NCBI GenBank assembly: GCA_036270095.1
Contig: DATBDE010000004.1
Location: 1-36,797 of the forward strand
Direction of reading: 5' to 3'
DNA: 36,797 nucleotides
From: DATBDE01 sp036270095
GTDB lineage: Bacteria; Actinomycetota; Thermoleophilia; Solirubrobacterales; Solirubrobacteraceae
This document shows positions 9,240 through 17,141 of this stretch, one piece after another (within the stretch, counting starts at the first letter, position 1; each line of letters starts with the position of its first letter). The translations under genes were made by a program, and so were the position numbers. The notes beneath the pieces are model-generated. The model worked only from the letters and a program-made list of their open reading frames with translations. It ran no database searches and had not been told where the DNA came from.

Positions 9240-10901
9240 CTAGGAGGGCGGGATCCCGAGGTAGGGGAGCGCGAAGCTCGTGATGGCCTGGAAGGCCGGG
9301 GCGGCGACGGCGCCGCCGTAGATCTCGCCCTGCGGCTCGTCGACCATCACCGCCACCAGCAGGCGCGGGTCGTCGGCCGGGGCGAAGCCCACGAACGAGG
9401 CCACGAACTTCGTGTCCGAGTAGCCGCCGTGTACCGGGTCGGGCTTCTGGGCCGTGCCGGTCTTGCCCGCGAGCTTGTAGCCGGGGATCGCGGCCTCGTG
9501 GGCCGTGCCCCCCGGACCCAGCACGCCCTCGAGCATCGACCGCAGCTGCGCCGCGACCGCCGGCTTGATGATCCGGTGCCCGCGCGGGGTCGGCATGGTG
9601 CGCTCGCCCTCGCGCTCGATGATGTGGGGCGGGCGGAGGATGCCGCCGTTCGCGATGGCCGCGTAGGCGGTGGCCATCTGCATCGGCGTGACCGCCAGGC
9701 CCTGGCCGATCGGCAGGTTCCCCATCGAGGAGCCCGAGTACTGCTTGAGCTGGGGCACGATGCCCGACTCCTCGCCCGAGAGGTCGACGCCGGTGGGCTT
9801 GGCGAAGCCGAACGTGCGCACCCAGTGGTCGAACCGCACGCGGCCCACCTTGGCGGCGATCAGGTCGGCGCCGATGTTCGAGGACTGGGCCAGGATCTGC
9901 GCCGTGGTCAGCGTCTCGTAGCCGTGGTCCTCGGCGTCGTGGATGGTGCGGTCGGCGACCTGGAGCTGGGGCGGGACGTCGAACGGCGTGGCGGGCGTGA
10001 CCTTGCGGTCCATGAGCCCGCCGGCGACGGTGAAGGCCTTGAACGTCGATCCGGGCTCGTAGGTCGACCCGATGGCGCGGTTCTGGCGCGCGAAGGCGGG
10101 CGCGCCGCTGAGGTTGTCGGCGTCCACGCGCGGCCAGTTGGCCAGGGCGATGATCGCGCCGGTGCGCGGGTCCATGACCAGCGCCGTGGCGCCGCGGGGC
10201 GAGAACTTCTGCCCCACCTGCTGCAACACGGACTCGACCTTGTCCTGGATGGCCGCGTCCAGGGTCAGGGTCAGGTTGTGGCCGGGCTGGGCCTGGCGCA
10301 CGTCGGCGAGCGAGATCGGCTGGCCGAGCGCGTCCTTGACCAGGCGTCGCTCGCCGTTGGCGCCGCGCAGGGTCTTGTCGCGGGCGTACTCGAGGCCGGA
10401 CAGGCCGTTGCCGTCGGTGCCGACCGCGCCCAGCAGCTGCGCGGCCATCCACTGCTGCGGGTAGATGCGGCGGCTGGACGGGATGAGCTGGATGCCCGGC
10501 ATGTGCAGCTTGCCGATCTGCTGGGCCTGGCTGGCCGGCAGCTCGCGCACGAGGTAGACGAAGCCGGTGTTGCGCTGGGCGACCTTGCGCAACACGGCGT
10601 CCTGGGGCTGGTGCAGCAGCGGCGCGAGGCGGCGGGCCGCGCCAGCCGGGTCCTTGATCAGGTAGGGCGTGACGGCGACGTCGTCAGCGGGCTCGGAGAC
10701 CGCGAGCTCGACGCCTTTGCGGTCGGTGATCGTGCCCCGGCGCGCGGGCACCGGGACCTGCGAGATCTGCTGCGTGTCGGCCTTCTCGCGCAGCGAGCGC
10801 CCCTTGAGTCCGCCGAGCTGCAGGGCCCGCAGCCCGGCGAGGACGAGGAGGGCGCAAAAGGCGAGGAACAGGAGCCCGATGCGCCGCTCGATGACTGGCA
10901 C
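9240..10901 (-). CDS. ftsI: Septal class B penicillin-binding protein (FtsI/PBP3)
   Basis: Division-specific peptidoglycan transpeptidase, membrane-anchored with its catalytic domain outside. It has an N-terminal TM helix (about 9-29), the pedestal domain (RRGTITDRKG), then the transpeptidase with the SxxK motif S285-T-F-K288 in YEPGSTFK, SSN (340-342) and KTGT (480-483). The 553-residue length matches actinobacterial class B PBPs, and there is no PASTA extension. The GTG start overlaps the ftsL stop by one base (TAGTG). It acts with FtsW, whose gene is at the left edge of the window. Confidence 0.95.
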   Translation of the reverse strand: MPVIERRIGLLFLAFCALLVLAGLRALQLGGLKGRSLREKADTQQISQVPVPARRGTITDRKGVELAVSEPADDVAVTPYLIKDPAGAARRLAPLLHQPQDAVLRKVAQRNTGFVYLVRELPASQAQQIGKLHMPGIQLIPSSRRIYPQQWMAAQLLGAVGTDGNGLSGLEYARDKTLRGANGERRLVKDALGQPISLADVRQAQPGHNLTLTLDAAIQDKVESVLQQVGQKFSPRGATALVMDPRTGAIIALANWPRVDADNLSGAPAFARQNRAIGSTYEPGSTFKAFTVAGGLMDRKVTPATPFDVPPQLQVADRTIHDAEDHGYETLTTAQILAQSSNIGADLIAAKVGRVRFDHWVRTFGFAKPTGVDLSGEESGIVPQLKQYSGSSMGNLPIGQGLAVTPMQMATAYAAIANGGILRPPHIIEREGERTMPTPRGHRIIKPAVAAQLRSMLEGVLGPGGTAHEAAIPGYKLAGKTGTAQKPDPVHGGYSDTKFVASFVGFAPADDPRLLVAVMVDEPQGEIYGGAVAAPAFQAITSFALPYLGIPPS

Positions 10902-11323
10902 TACTTCTGCTTCGCCTTGAGGTACTTCACCTGGTCGGGCGCCGGCATGACCATGCCGAACTTGCTCGCCGCCTGCTGGATGCGCTCGCCGGCCTCGAGC
11001 TTGGCCAGGTCGGCGCGCAGCTCACCATTGGTGCGCTCGAGCGTCGAGCTCTTCTCGACGTTGTTGCCGATGCCGGCGTTGAGCTTGAGCATCGAGACCT
11101 GCATGAAGACGATGCCGATGAGCAGGAAGCCGATGAGCGGGATCCACACGCGGCCGCGGACGAGGCGGTCGACCAGGCGGTGGTCGGGCAGTGCGGCGAT
11201 GCGCTGCAGCAGCGAGGAGCGCCGGCGGATGCGCGTGCTCGGGCCGGAGACGCGGCGCGGGACGCGCGGCGCGACCGGCCTGCGCAACGGGGAGCGGCGT
11301 GGTACTGCGGTCGGAGCGGCCAC
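10901..11323 (-). CDS. ftsL: FtsL-like septum formation protein (bitopic, coiled coil)
   Basis: A 140-residue membrane protein in the FtsL position between rsmH and ftsI. A basic, proline-rich cytoplasmic N-terminus (1-58) is followed by one TM helix (about 59-79, WIPLIGFLLIGIVFMQV) and a short extracytoplasmic coiled coil (about 85-118) ending in GMVMPAP, similar to FtsL/DivIC-type proteins. FtsL connects FtsQ/FtsB to FtsW-FtsI. Assignment rests on topology and synteny because the family diverges fast. The GTG start overlaps the rsmH stop (TAGTG) and the stop overlaps the ftsI GTG in the same way. Confidence 0.82.
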   Translation of the reverse strand: MAAPTAVPRRSPLRRPVAPRVPRRVSGPSTRIRRRSSLLQRIAALPDHRLVDRLVRGRVWIPLIGFLLIGIVFMQVSMLKLNAGIGNNVEKSSTLERTNGELRADLAKLEAGERIQQAASKFGMVMPAPDQVKYLKAKQK

Positions 11324-12276
11324 TAGATCCGCTTGGCCGCACGCAGGTGCGCGGACTTGGAGCGCGGGTTGGCCTCGACCTCGCCGGGGGTGGGCGCGAT
11401 CGCCTTGCGGGTCAGCAGCTCGGCCTCGGGCTCGCGGCCGCACCCGCACACGGGGAGGTCGGGCGGGCAGATGCAGCCCTTGGCGCGGTCGGCTAGGAAG
11501 CGCTTGGCCCGGCGATCCTCGAGCGAGTGGAACGAGATCGCGGCCAGGCGCCCGTCCGGGGCCAGGACCTCCCAGGCCAGCGGGAGGGCGGCGTCGAGCT
11601 GGCCGAGCTCGTCGTTGACCTGGATGCGCAGGGCCTGGAAGGTGCGCTTGGCCGGGTGGCCGCCGGCGAAGCGCGCCGGGGCGGGGATCGCGGCCTTGAT
11701 GACGTCGACGAGCTCCTGCGTGGTGTCGATCGGTCCGTCGTGGCGCGCGCGAACGATGGCGCGGGCGATCGGGGTCGCGTAGCGCTCCTCGCCGTAGCTG
11801 CGGATCAGCCGGGCCAGGCGCCGCGCGTCCCAGGTGTTGACGATCTCCGCCGCGGTCAGCTCGGTCCCGATCGGGTCCATGCGCATGTCCAGGGGCGCGT
11901 CGTAGGCGTAGGAGAAGCCGCGGTCGGCGGTGTCGACCTGCATGCTGGAGACGCCGAGGTCGAGGTAGACAAGGTCGGCGCGGACGCCCTCGTCGATGAG
12001 CTCGGCCAGGCCGTCGACGAAGCTCGTGCGCAGGAAGCGGGTCTGGCAACTGACTTCGGCCGCGAGCTCGGCGAAGCGCTCCTCCGCGACCGGGTCGCGG
12101 TCGATGCCGATCAGCGTCCCGGTCGGCCCGAGGCGCTCGGCGATCAGGCGCGCGTGACCGCCGCCGCCGACGGTGCAGTCGATGGCGATCTGGCCCGGCT
12201 GGGGGTCGAGGACGCCGACCAGCTCGCCGGCCAGGACGGGGACGTGCAGCGAGGTCATGTCCAGAAGGATGCTCAC
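11323..12276 (-). CDS. rsmH: 16S rRNA (cytosine-1402-N4)-methyltransferase
   Basis: SAM-dependent methyltransferase for 16S rRNA C1402, formerly MraW. The 317-residue product has HVPVLAGELV at its N-terminus, the SAM-binding TVGGGGHA (35-42), GIDRDP (57-62), DLGVSSMQ, and late motifs SFHSLEDR and the CxC cluster CICPPDLPVCGCG. A GTG at 12276 directly follows the mraZ stop (TAGGTG); an internal ATG at 12258 is an alternative that would begin at MTSLHVPV. Synteny mraZ-rsmH-ftsL-ftsI confirms identity. Confidence 0.97.
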   Translation of the reverse strand: MSILLDMTSLHVPVLAGELVGVLDPQPGQIAIDCTVGGGGHARLIAERLGPTGTLIGIDRDPVAEERFAELAAEVSCQTRFLRTSFVDGLAELIDEGVRADLVYLDLGVSSMQVDTADRGFSYAYDAPLDMRMDPIGTELTAAEIVNTWDARRLARLIRSYGEERYATPIARAIVRARHDGPIDTTQELVDVIKAAIPAPARFAGGHPAKRTFQALRIQVNDELGQLDAALPLAWEVLAPDGRLAAISFHSLEDRRAKRFLADRAKGCICPPDLPVCGCGREPEAELLTRKAIAPTPGEVEANPRSKSAHLRAAKRI

Positions 12277-12705
12277 CTACGCCCCCAGGGCCGCGGCGAT
12301 GTCGGGGACGGTGCGGGTCAGGGAGGCGTTCTGGTCGGCCCAGGCGCCGCGGTCCCAGACCTCGAGGCGATCGCCGGCGCCGGCCACGACGACCTCCTTG
12401 TTCAGGCCGGCGTGCTCGCGCAGGAAGTCGGGGACGCCGACGCGGCCGGCCGAGTCGAGCTCGGTGTCGTGCGCGTTGGCGGCGAGGAACCGGGTCAGCT
12501 GGCGCGCCTCCTGCGAGAACGGGTTGCGCTCGCCGAGCACGGTCGACGTGTAGCCGTCGTAGTCGCCGGGCCGCCAGACCTCGACGCAGGCGTCGACGCC
12601 CTTGGCCAGCACGACACCGTCGGAGAGAGCGGTTCGGAACTTGGCAGGCACAGTGAGTCGGTTCTTCGCGTCGAGCGTGTAGTCGAAGGTGCCGCGGAAG
12701 GCCAT
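12277..12705 (-). CDS. mraZ: Transcriptional regulator MraZ
   Basis: DNA-binding protein of the SpoVT/AbrB fold that controls the dcw operon it heads. The 142-residue protein has the two expected half-domains, each with the DxxxR signature: DAKNRLTVPAKF near the N-terminus and DSAGRVGVPDFL in the second half. Length matches the family (about 143). The ATG at 12705 begins the conserved MAFRGTFDYTLDAK. A promoter with two TGGGN boxes lies about 100 bp upstream, so autoregulation is likely. Confidence 0.96.
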   Translation of the reverse strand: MAFRGTFDYTLDAKNRLTVPAKFRTALSDGVVLAKGVDACVEVWRPGDYDGYTSTVLGERNPFSQEARQLTRFLAANAHDTELDSAGRVGVPDFLREHAGLNKEVVVAGAGDRLEVWDRGAWADQNASLTRTVPDIAAALGA

Positions 12706-12803
12706 GCGCGTGGTGGTGCGCGTCGGAGTGACTGAGGGTCGAACCGAGGTGGCGGAGTGGGAGGAGCCCCGCCACCACGGTCCTTTCCGTCTGTCGCGGG
12801 GCG

Positions 12804-12832
12804 ACTGTACCCCACTTTCTCCCACCCTGCAA
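12804..12832 (-). promoter_or_regulatory. dcw operon promoter with MraZ-type boxes in the spacer
   Basis: On the minus strand: -35 TTGCAG (12832-12827), 17-bp spacer, -10 TACAGT (12809-12804). Within the spacer lie TGGGA (12824-12820) and TGGGG (12814-12810), separated by exactly 5 bp. TGGGN boxes spaced by 5 bp are the known MraZ-binding pattern in E. coli. A protein bound here would block RNA polymerase. The expected start is near 12797, leaving a 5' UTR of about 90 nt before mraZ. Confidence 0.7.
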
Positions 12833-12910
12833 CACAATTCGTTTCATCGTCCCCACACCGCGCTCCGAAGACTCCACTTCGGCGCCCGAGGCCGCCGACC
12901 TCCACAGCTC

Positions 12911-12938
12911 GATGGTCGCGGGATCGACCATCTAGCCT
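12911..12938 (+). promoter_or_regulatory. Inverted repeat and -10 element upstream of the DUF3352 gene
   Basis: GATGGTCG (12911-12918) and CGACCATC (12925-12932) form a perfect 8-bp inverted repeat around a 6-bp spacer. It is immediately followed by TAGCCT (12933-12938), a TANNNT-type hexamer ending 9 nt before the ATG at 12948. The arrangement suits an operator just upstream of the -10 of a gene with almost no leader. Confidence 0.45.
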
Positions 12939-12947
12939 TGGCGCCCG

Positions 12948-14453
12948 ATGTCCCGGCGCCCGCGGCTTCCGCTCGTCCTGGCCGCAGTCGCGGTGGTGGT
13001 GGTGATCGTGGGCGCGCTGCTGGCCGCGGGTGCGTTCTCGAGCTCGGGGTCGGGCGGCGACCCGGCCAACGCCGTGCCGCCGAGCGCCGCCATCTACGCG
13101 ACGGTCGACCTGAACCCGGGCGGAGAGGCGGGCGACTCCGTGAAGCACGTGCTCGGGCACGTGGCCGGCGACGGCGACGACCCCGGCCCGGCGCTGCGCA
13201 GCCTCGCCGACGCCGTCCTCGGCCGGGCGGGGCTGAGCTACACCCGCGACGTCGCGCCCTGGGTCGGTTCGCGGCTGAGCGCGTTCGTAACCCGGTTCGG
13301 GCCCGGCTTCGAGGGGGCGATCGTGGCCTCGGCCGCCGATCAGCATCTGGCGCGCAAGACGCTGGAGCGGACGGGCAAGCCGTTCGCGGTGCTCAACGGC
13401 GCGGCCATCGTGGGCACCGCAGCGGCCGTGCACGCGGCCCAGCGGGCGGCCGAGAGCGGCATCTCGCTCGGCGCGTCGGATCGCTACACGCAGGCGATCG
13501 CGCAGCGCGCGTCGCCGGTCGCGATGGTCTACATCGATGTGCCCAACCTCGTCGATGCGCTGCCGGCGTCGCTGATCGGGGCCCAGCGGCGCCGCGACCT
13601 GCGGCTGCGCTTCGCGCGCATCGAGGACAAGCCGACGGTGATCAGCATGACCGGGGCCGACAACCGCATCGCGCTCGACTTCGGCAATCCGCCGGCCGCG
13701 CCCGACCCGAGCAGCCCGACGCCGGTGGGCGGCGGCGAGCGCGGCACGTCGCTCCTGCCGACGCGGCTCATCTACTCGCTGCCGGCCCAGTCGTGGCTGG
13801 CGGTCGATGTCCCCGAGGCGGGCCAGCGGCTGTTCGAGGCGCTGAGCCCCGAGGTCAACCCCGGGCTGCCCAGCGACCAGCTACGCGCGTTCGAGCGCCG
13901 CTTCGCGCGCATGACCGGCCTACGGCCGATCGAGGACATCGCGAGCTGGATCGGCGGCGCGGCGCTGTTCGCGTTCGGCACCTCGCCGGCCGACCTGACC
14001 GCGGGGCTGGTGATCGAGTCGCTGAACCCGGACCAGTCGGCCCATGCGCTGGCGTTGCTGCGCCGGTTCGTGGCGCGGCAGCCGGGTGTTTCCGTTGCGC
14101 CCGCGCCCCAGGGGTTCGTCGTGCGCGCGCCGCGGCTGCTGCCGGGGCCGGTGACCGTCATCAACCGCGGCAACCGGATCGCCATCGTGTACGGGCGCGA
14201 TCCGGGCGCGGGGCTCGACGCCCCGGTGAAGCTGGGGATGCTCCGCGCGTTCCGCGAGACCGCCGACCAGCTCGGCGGCAGCCTGCTCCCGGCGGGGTGG
14301 CTGACACCGGGGCGAGCAGCGGCGTTCGCGGGTGCTCTGGGGCTCGCGCGGTCGCCGCTGTTCCGCGCCGCGCTCCCCCACCTCGCGCGCGTTGCCTACG
14401 CGCAGCTGGGGATCAAGCGGACGAAGCGGCGGGTGTTGATCGGGGCGCGGTAG
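12948..14453 (+). CDS. DUF3352-family membrane-anchored exported protein
   Basis: A 501-residue protein with an uncleaved-looking N-terminal hydrophobic anchor (residues 8-29, LVLAAVAVVVVIVGALLAAGAF) after a basic start, and a large extracytoplasmic domain. The pattern VPPSAAIYATVDLNP near the N-terminus, followed by repeated structural segments with GFVVRAP and later LLPTRLIYSLPAQSWLAVDV, matches DUF3352, a family of unknown function common in actinobacteria. It is divergent from mraZ, about 240 bp away. A role at the envelope is plausible from location, but no enzymatic motif is visible. Confidence 0.72.
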   Translation: MSRRPRLPLVLAAVAVVVVIVGALLAAGAFSSSGSGGDPANAVPPSAAIYATVDLNPGGEAGDSVKHVLGHVAGDGDDPGPALRSLADAVLGRAGLSYTRDVAPWVGSRLSAFVTRFGPGFEGAIVASAADQHLARKTLERTGKPFAVLNGAAIVGTAAAVHAAQRAAESGISLGASDRYTQAIAQRASPVAMVYIDVPNLVDALPASLIGAQRRRDLRLRFARIEDKPTVISMTGADNRIALDFGNPPAAPDPSSPTPVGGGERGTSLLPTRLIYSLPAQSWLAVDVPEAGQRLFEALSPEVNPGLPSDQLRAFERRFARMTGLRPIEDIASWIGGAALFAFGTSPADLTAGLVIESLNPDQSAHALALLRRFVARQPGVSVAPAPQGFVVRAPRLLPGPVTVINRGNRIAIVYGRDPGAGLDAPVKLGMLRAFRETADQLGGSLLPAGWLTPGRAAAFAGALGLARSPLFRAALPHLARVAYAQLGIKRTKRRVLIGAR

Positions 14454-14460
14454 GCGCCGC

Positions 14461-15438
14461 TCAGCCCGCGCTCGTGGGCTTGAGCTTCTTGGTGTCGCGG
14501 GGCTCGAGGAACGGCTCGCGGTCCTCGGGGTGGCCGGCCTCGATCTGGCGGCCGCGCTCGGTCTCGGCGTTCAGCTCAGCGCCGAGCAAAAGGGCGATGT
14601 TCGAGATCCACAGCCAGATCAGGAACACGATGACGCCGCCCAGCGCGCCGTAGGTCTTGTTGTACGAGGAGAAGTTCCCGACGTAGACGGCGAACAGGAC
14701 AGAGGCGGCGATCCACAGCACCACGCCGGCGATGCTGCCGGGCGTGACCCAGCGGAAGTGCGGGTGCTTGACGTTCGGCGCGGCCCAGTACAGGAGGCCG
14801 AACATCGCCATCACGACGAGCACGACCACCGGCCACTTGGCGATGCCCCACACGGTCACCGCGGTGTCGCCGACGCCGAGCGCCTGACCGACCGAGTGCG
14901 CGACGCTGCCGGTGACGGTCACGCCGACGGCGACGATCGCGAGCATGACCAGGAGCGCGAGGGTCGTGAGGACGCGGGTGGGCAGGGCCTTCCAGATCGG
15001 GCGGCCTTCGCCGACGTCGTAGATGACGTTGGAGGCCCGCATGAAGGCGGCCACGTAGCCCGAGGCCGACCAGATGGCCAGCGCGATGCCGAGCACGAAC
15101 AGCACGCCGGCCGCGCCGCTGCTGTGCTGCAGGTTGCGGATGGCCGAGACGAGCAGGTCCTTCGCCGGTCCGGGTGCGAGGGCGTTGATGTTGTCGATGA
15201 GCGGCTGGGTGGCGGACGGGCCGATGAGGCCGAGAACCGAGACCACCGCGAGGAGCGCGGGGAAGATGGCCAGGACGCCGTAGTAGGTCAGGGCGGCGGC
15301 CCAGTCGGTCATGTTGTCCTCGCGGAACTCGCTCCACGTCCGCTTGAGGGCCGCTGTCCACGAGTCGCGTTTCAGGGCAGTGGGTCCGTCCGGTGCCTTC
15401 ATCGCTCTCACAGGTACCACGAAGCGGGGGCGCGCCAT
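14461..15438 (-). CDS. YihY/virulence factor BrkB family membrane protein
   Basis: A 325-residue polytopic membrane protein of the YihY/BrkB family (once misnamed ribonuclease BN). Family signatures include DWAAALTYYGVLAIFPALLA after a cytoplasmic N-terminus, WSASGYVAAFMRASNVIYDV, the FGLLYWAAPNVK segment and the final YGALGGVIVFLIWLWISNIALLLGAELNAE helix. Six TM helices are evident. The physiological substrate is not established for the family. The N-terminus could also begin at the ATG at 15402 (MKAPDGPT), twelve residues later. It is convergent with the DUF3352 gene with a 7-bp gap and no recognisable terminator. Confidence 0.88.
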   Translation of the reverse strand: MARPRFVVPVRAMKAPDGPTALKRDSWTAALKRTWSEFREDNMTDWAAALTYYGVLAIFPALLAVVSVLGLIGPSATQPLIDNINALAPGPAKDLLVSAIRNLQHSSGAAGVLFVLGIALAIWSASGYVAAFMRASNVIYDVGEGRPIWKALPTRVLTTLALLVMLAIVAVGVTVTGSVAHSVGQALGVGDTAVTVWGIAKWPVVVLVVMAMFGLLYWAAPNVKHPHFRWVTPGSIAGVVLWIAASVLFAVYVGNFSSYNKTYGALGGVIVFLIWLWISNIALLLGAELNAETERGRQIEAGHPEDREPFLEPRDTKKLKPTSAG

Positions 15439-15447
15439 TCCCCTAAT

Positions 15448-16296
15448 TCAGTGGACGAGGCTGGCCACCAGCGCCGCGGCGACGAGCAGCAGGATGCTCG
15501 GGACGAGCAGCAGGGCGATGACGAGCTGGATCTTCGGCGCGGCCCGGGCGGCGCGGTCGCGGATGCGGCGGGCGCGCTCGGCGCGGGCCTGGCGGGCCTG
15601 CGCGTCGAGGGTGTCGGCGAGCGGGGCCCCGTGGCGCTCGGCGCGCTGTACGGCCGCGACGAGGCCGGCCATGCCGGTGGCGGGGCAGCGGCGCAGGAGC
15701 GCTTCCAACGTCCGGTCGCGCGGCACGCCAAGGGCAAGCTCGGCCGCCGCCCGGCGCCACTCCGCCGCCAGCGTGCCGCCGTGGCGCACGCCGACCTCGG
15801 CGATGGCACGGCCGAGCGGCAGGCCCGCCTCCACCGCAACGCGCAGGAGGTCGAGCAGGTCGGGGAGCTCGTCGGCCATCGCGCGCCCGCGCCGGCGCGC
15901 GCGGCGGGCGAGCAGGAGGTCGGGGGCGAGGAAGCCGGCGGCGGGGAGCGCCAAGGCGGCGAGCAACGGGAGGCGGCCCGGGAGCGCGGCGGCGACGGGC
16001 GCGCCGCCGAGGAGGGCGACGAGCGCCCCACCGCCCTTGACCGCCATGACGTCGGCGACGCCGAGGTCGAGCGGGCGACCGGCCGCCTCGATGCGGTCGG
16101 CAAGGCTCGCCGGCGCGGCGGGGGCGCCGACGCGGGCGCCGATGCGCTTGAGCGTCTGCACCGCGCGCGCGGCGAAGCGCTTCTCGGGCGGTTGCGGGCC
16201 CCGCGCCCGCGCATCCGCGATCGCCGTGGCGAGGCCGACGACGCCGCCCGCTGCCGCGAAGGCGCCGAGGAGGGCGAGGAGGACGGTTGGGGTCAG
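15448..16296 (-). CDS. tadC: Tad/Flp pilus platform protein TadC-like (GspF domain)
   Basis: Inner-membrane platform protein of the Tad pilus, paired with TadB around the CpaF motor. The protein (about 282 residues) has an N-terminal TM helix (VLLALLGAFAAAGGVVGLA), a second hydrophobic pair after residue 65, and a GspF-type helical domain with ADELPDLLDLLRVAVEAGLPLGRA and TLDAQARQARAERARRIRDRAARA, then a C-terminal TM pair. No ATG/GTG/TTG occurs early enough to include the first helix. A CTG at 16296, overlapping the tadB stop as CTGA, is the best start; the next conventional one is a GTG at 16161, which would lose TM1. Confidence 0.8.
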   Translation of the reverse strand: MTPTVLLALLGAFAAAGGVVGLATAIADARARGPQPPEKRFAARAVQTLKRIGARVGAPAAPASLADRIEAAGRPLDLGVADVMAVKGGGALVALLGGAPVAAALPGRLPLLAALALPAAGFLAPDLLLARRARRRGRAMADELPDLLDLLRVAVEAGLPLGRAIAEVGVRHGGTLAAEWRRAAAELALGVPRDRTLEALLRRCPATGMAGLVAAVQRAERHGAPLADTLDAQARQARAERARRIRDRAARAAPKIQLVIALLLVPSILLLVAAALVASLVH

Positions 16297-17141
16297 CGCG
16301 CCACCCGCGCCAGGCGGTGGATCGCGGCGAACGCGACGAGCTGGCACAGCACCGCGCAGCCCACGAGCCAGGCGGTGAGCGGCGCGCGGGCCAGCGAGGC
16401 GATGTAGCCCGGGCTGGCGAGCTCGGCCAGCCCCGCGGCGCCGGCGGGCAGCGCCATCACGAGCAGGCCGGTGAAGCGGGCCTGGGCCGTGGCCGACCGC
16501 GCCTCGGCCTCCAGCCGCGCGGCATCCTCGAGCGACTGCGCGCAACCGCGCAGCAGCCTCGCGAGGTCTCCCCCGGCCTCGCGCGTGAGCAGGATCGCGG
16601 CGACGATCGTGTCCCAGGCAGGGCTGGCGGCGCGGCGGCGCAGGCGCTCGAGCGCGACCTCGGTCGGCGCGCCGAGCTCGAGGCGCGCCGCCGTCGCTCG
16701 GAGCTCCGTGCCCGCGGCGCCGGGGAGCCCGCGCGCGGCCTGGCCGATCGCGCCACGGATGGCGTGGCCGCCGGCGAGCGCGTCCGACAGCGCCCGGGCG
16801 GCGAGCGGCGCCCCACGGGCAAGCTCGACCAGGAAGCGCCGCCGGCGGGCGCGGGCGGCACCGAGCAGCGCGGGCGGCCCGGCCGCGGCGAGCAGCGTGC
16901 CGCCGAGCGCCCCGAACAGGATCCACCCGCCGGCGAGCAGCGTCCCCGCGGCGAGGAGCGCCAGTCGCCGCCGCTCGGGGGCGGTCGGCTCGCGACCCTC
17001 CTTCCGCGCGCGGCCCAGCGGGGCAAGGACGCGGGCGACGGCAGCGGCGACCTTGGCCCGCTCGAGCGCGACGAGCGCCTCCCACCCGCCGAGCACGGCG
17101 CACGCGCCGGCCGCGCCCGCGAGGAGCGCGCCACGGGTCAC
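16293..17141 (-). CDS. tadB: Tad/Flp pilus platform protein TadB-like (GspF domain)
   Basis: Membrane platform protein of the Tad secretion system, 282 residues. It begins with a TM segment (GALLAGAAGACAVLGG), has a central hydrophobic pair (LLAAGTLLAGGWILFGALGGTLLA), and a GspF-type domain with RALSDALAGGHAIRGAIGQAARGLP and LLTREAGGDLARLLRGCAQSLEDAARLEAEARSATAQARFTG followed by two TM helices. The GTG at 17141 overlaps the cpaF stop (GTGA), which sets the start and indicates coupling. Same length as the following tadC gene (849 bp each), as expected for the ancient duplicate pair. Confidence 0.85.
   Translation of the reverse strand: MTRGALLAGAAGACAVLGGWEALVALERAKVAAAVARVLAPLGRARKEGREPTAPERRRLALLAAGTLLAGGWILFGALGGTLLAAAGPPALLGAARARRRRFLVELARGAPLAARALSDALAGGHAIRGAIGQAARGLPGAAGTELRATAARLELGAPTEVALERLRRRAASPAWDTIVAAILLTREAGGDLARLLRGCAQSLEDAARLEAEARSATAQARFTGLLVMALPAGAAGLAELASPGYIASLARAPLTAWLVGCAVLCQLVAFAAIHRLARVAR

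Noticed and set aside
9429..11618. Plus-strand ORF of 729 codons opposite ftsI, ftsL and rsmH
   Set aside because: Antisense to conserved dcw genes, no domain content.
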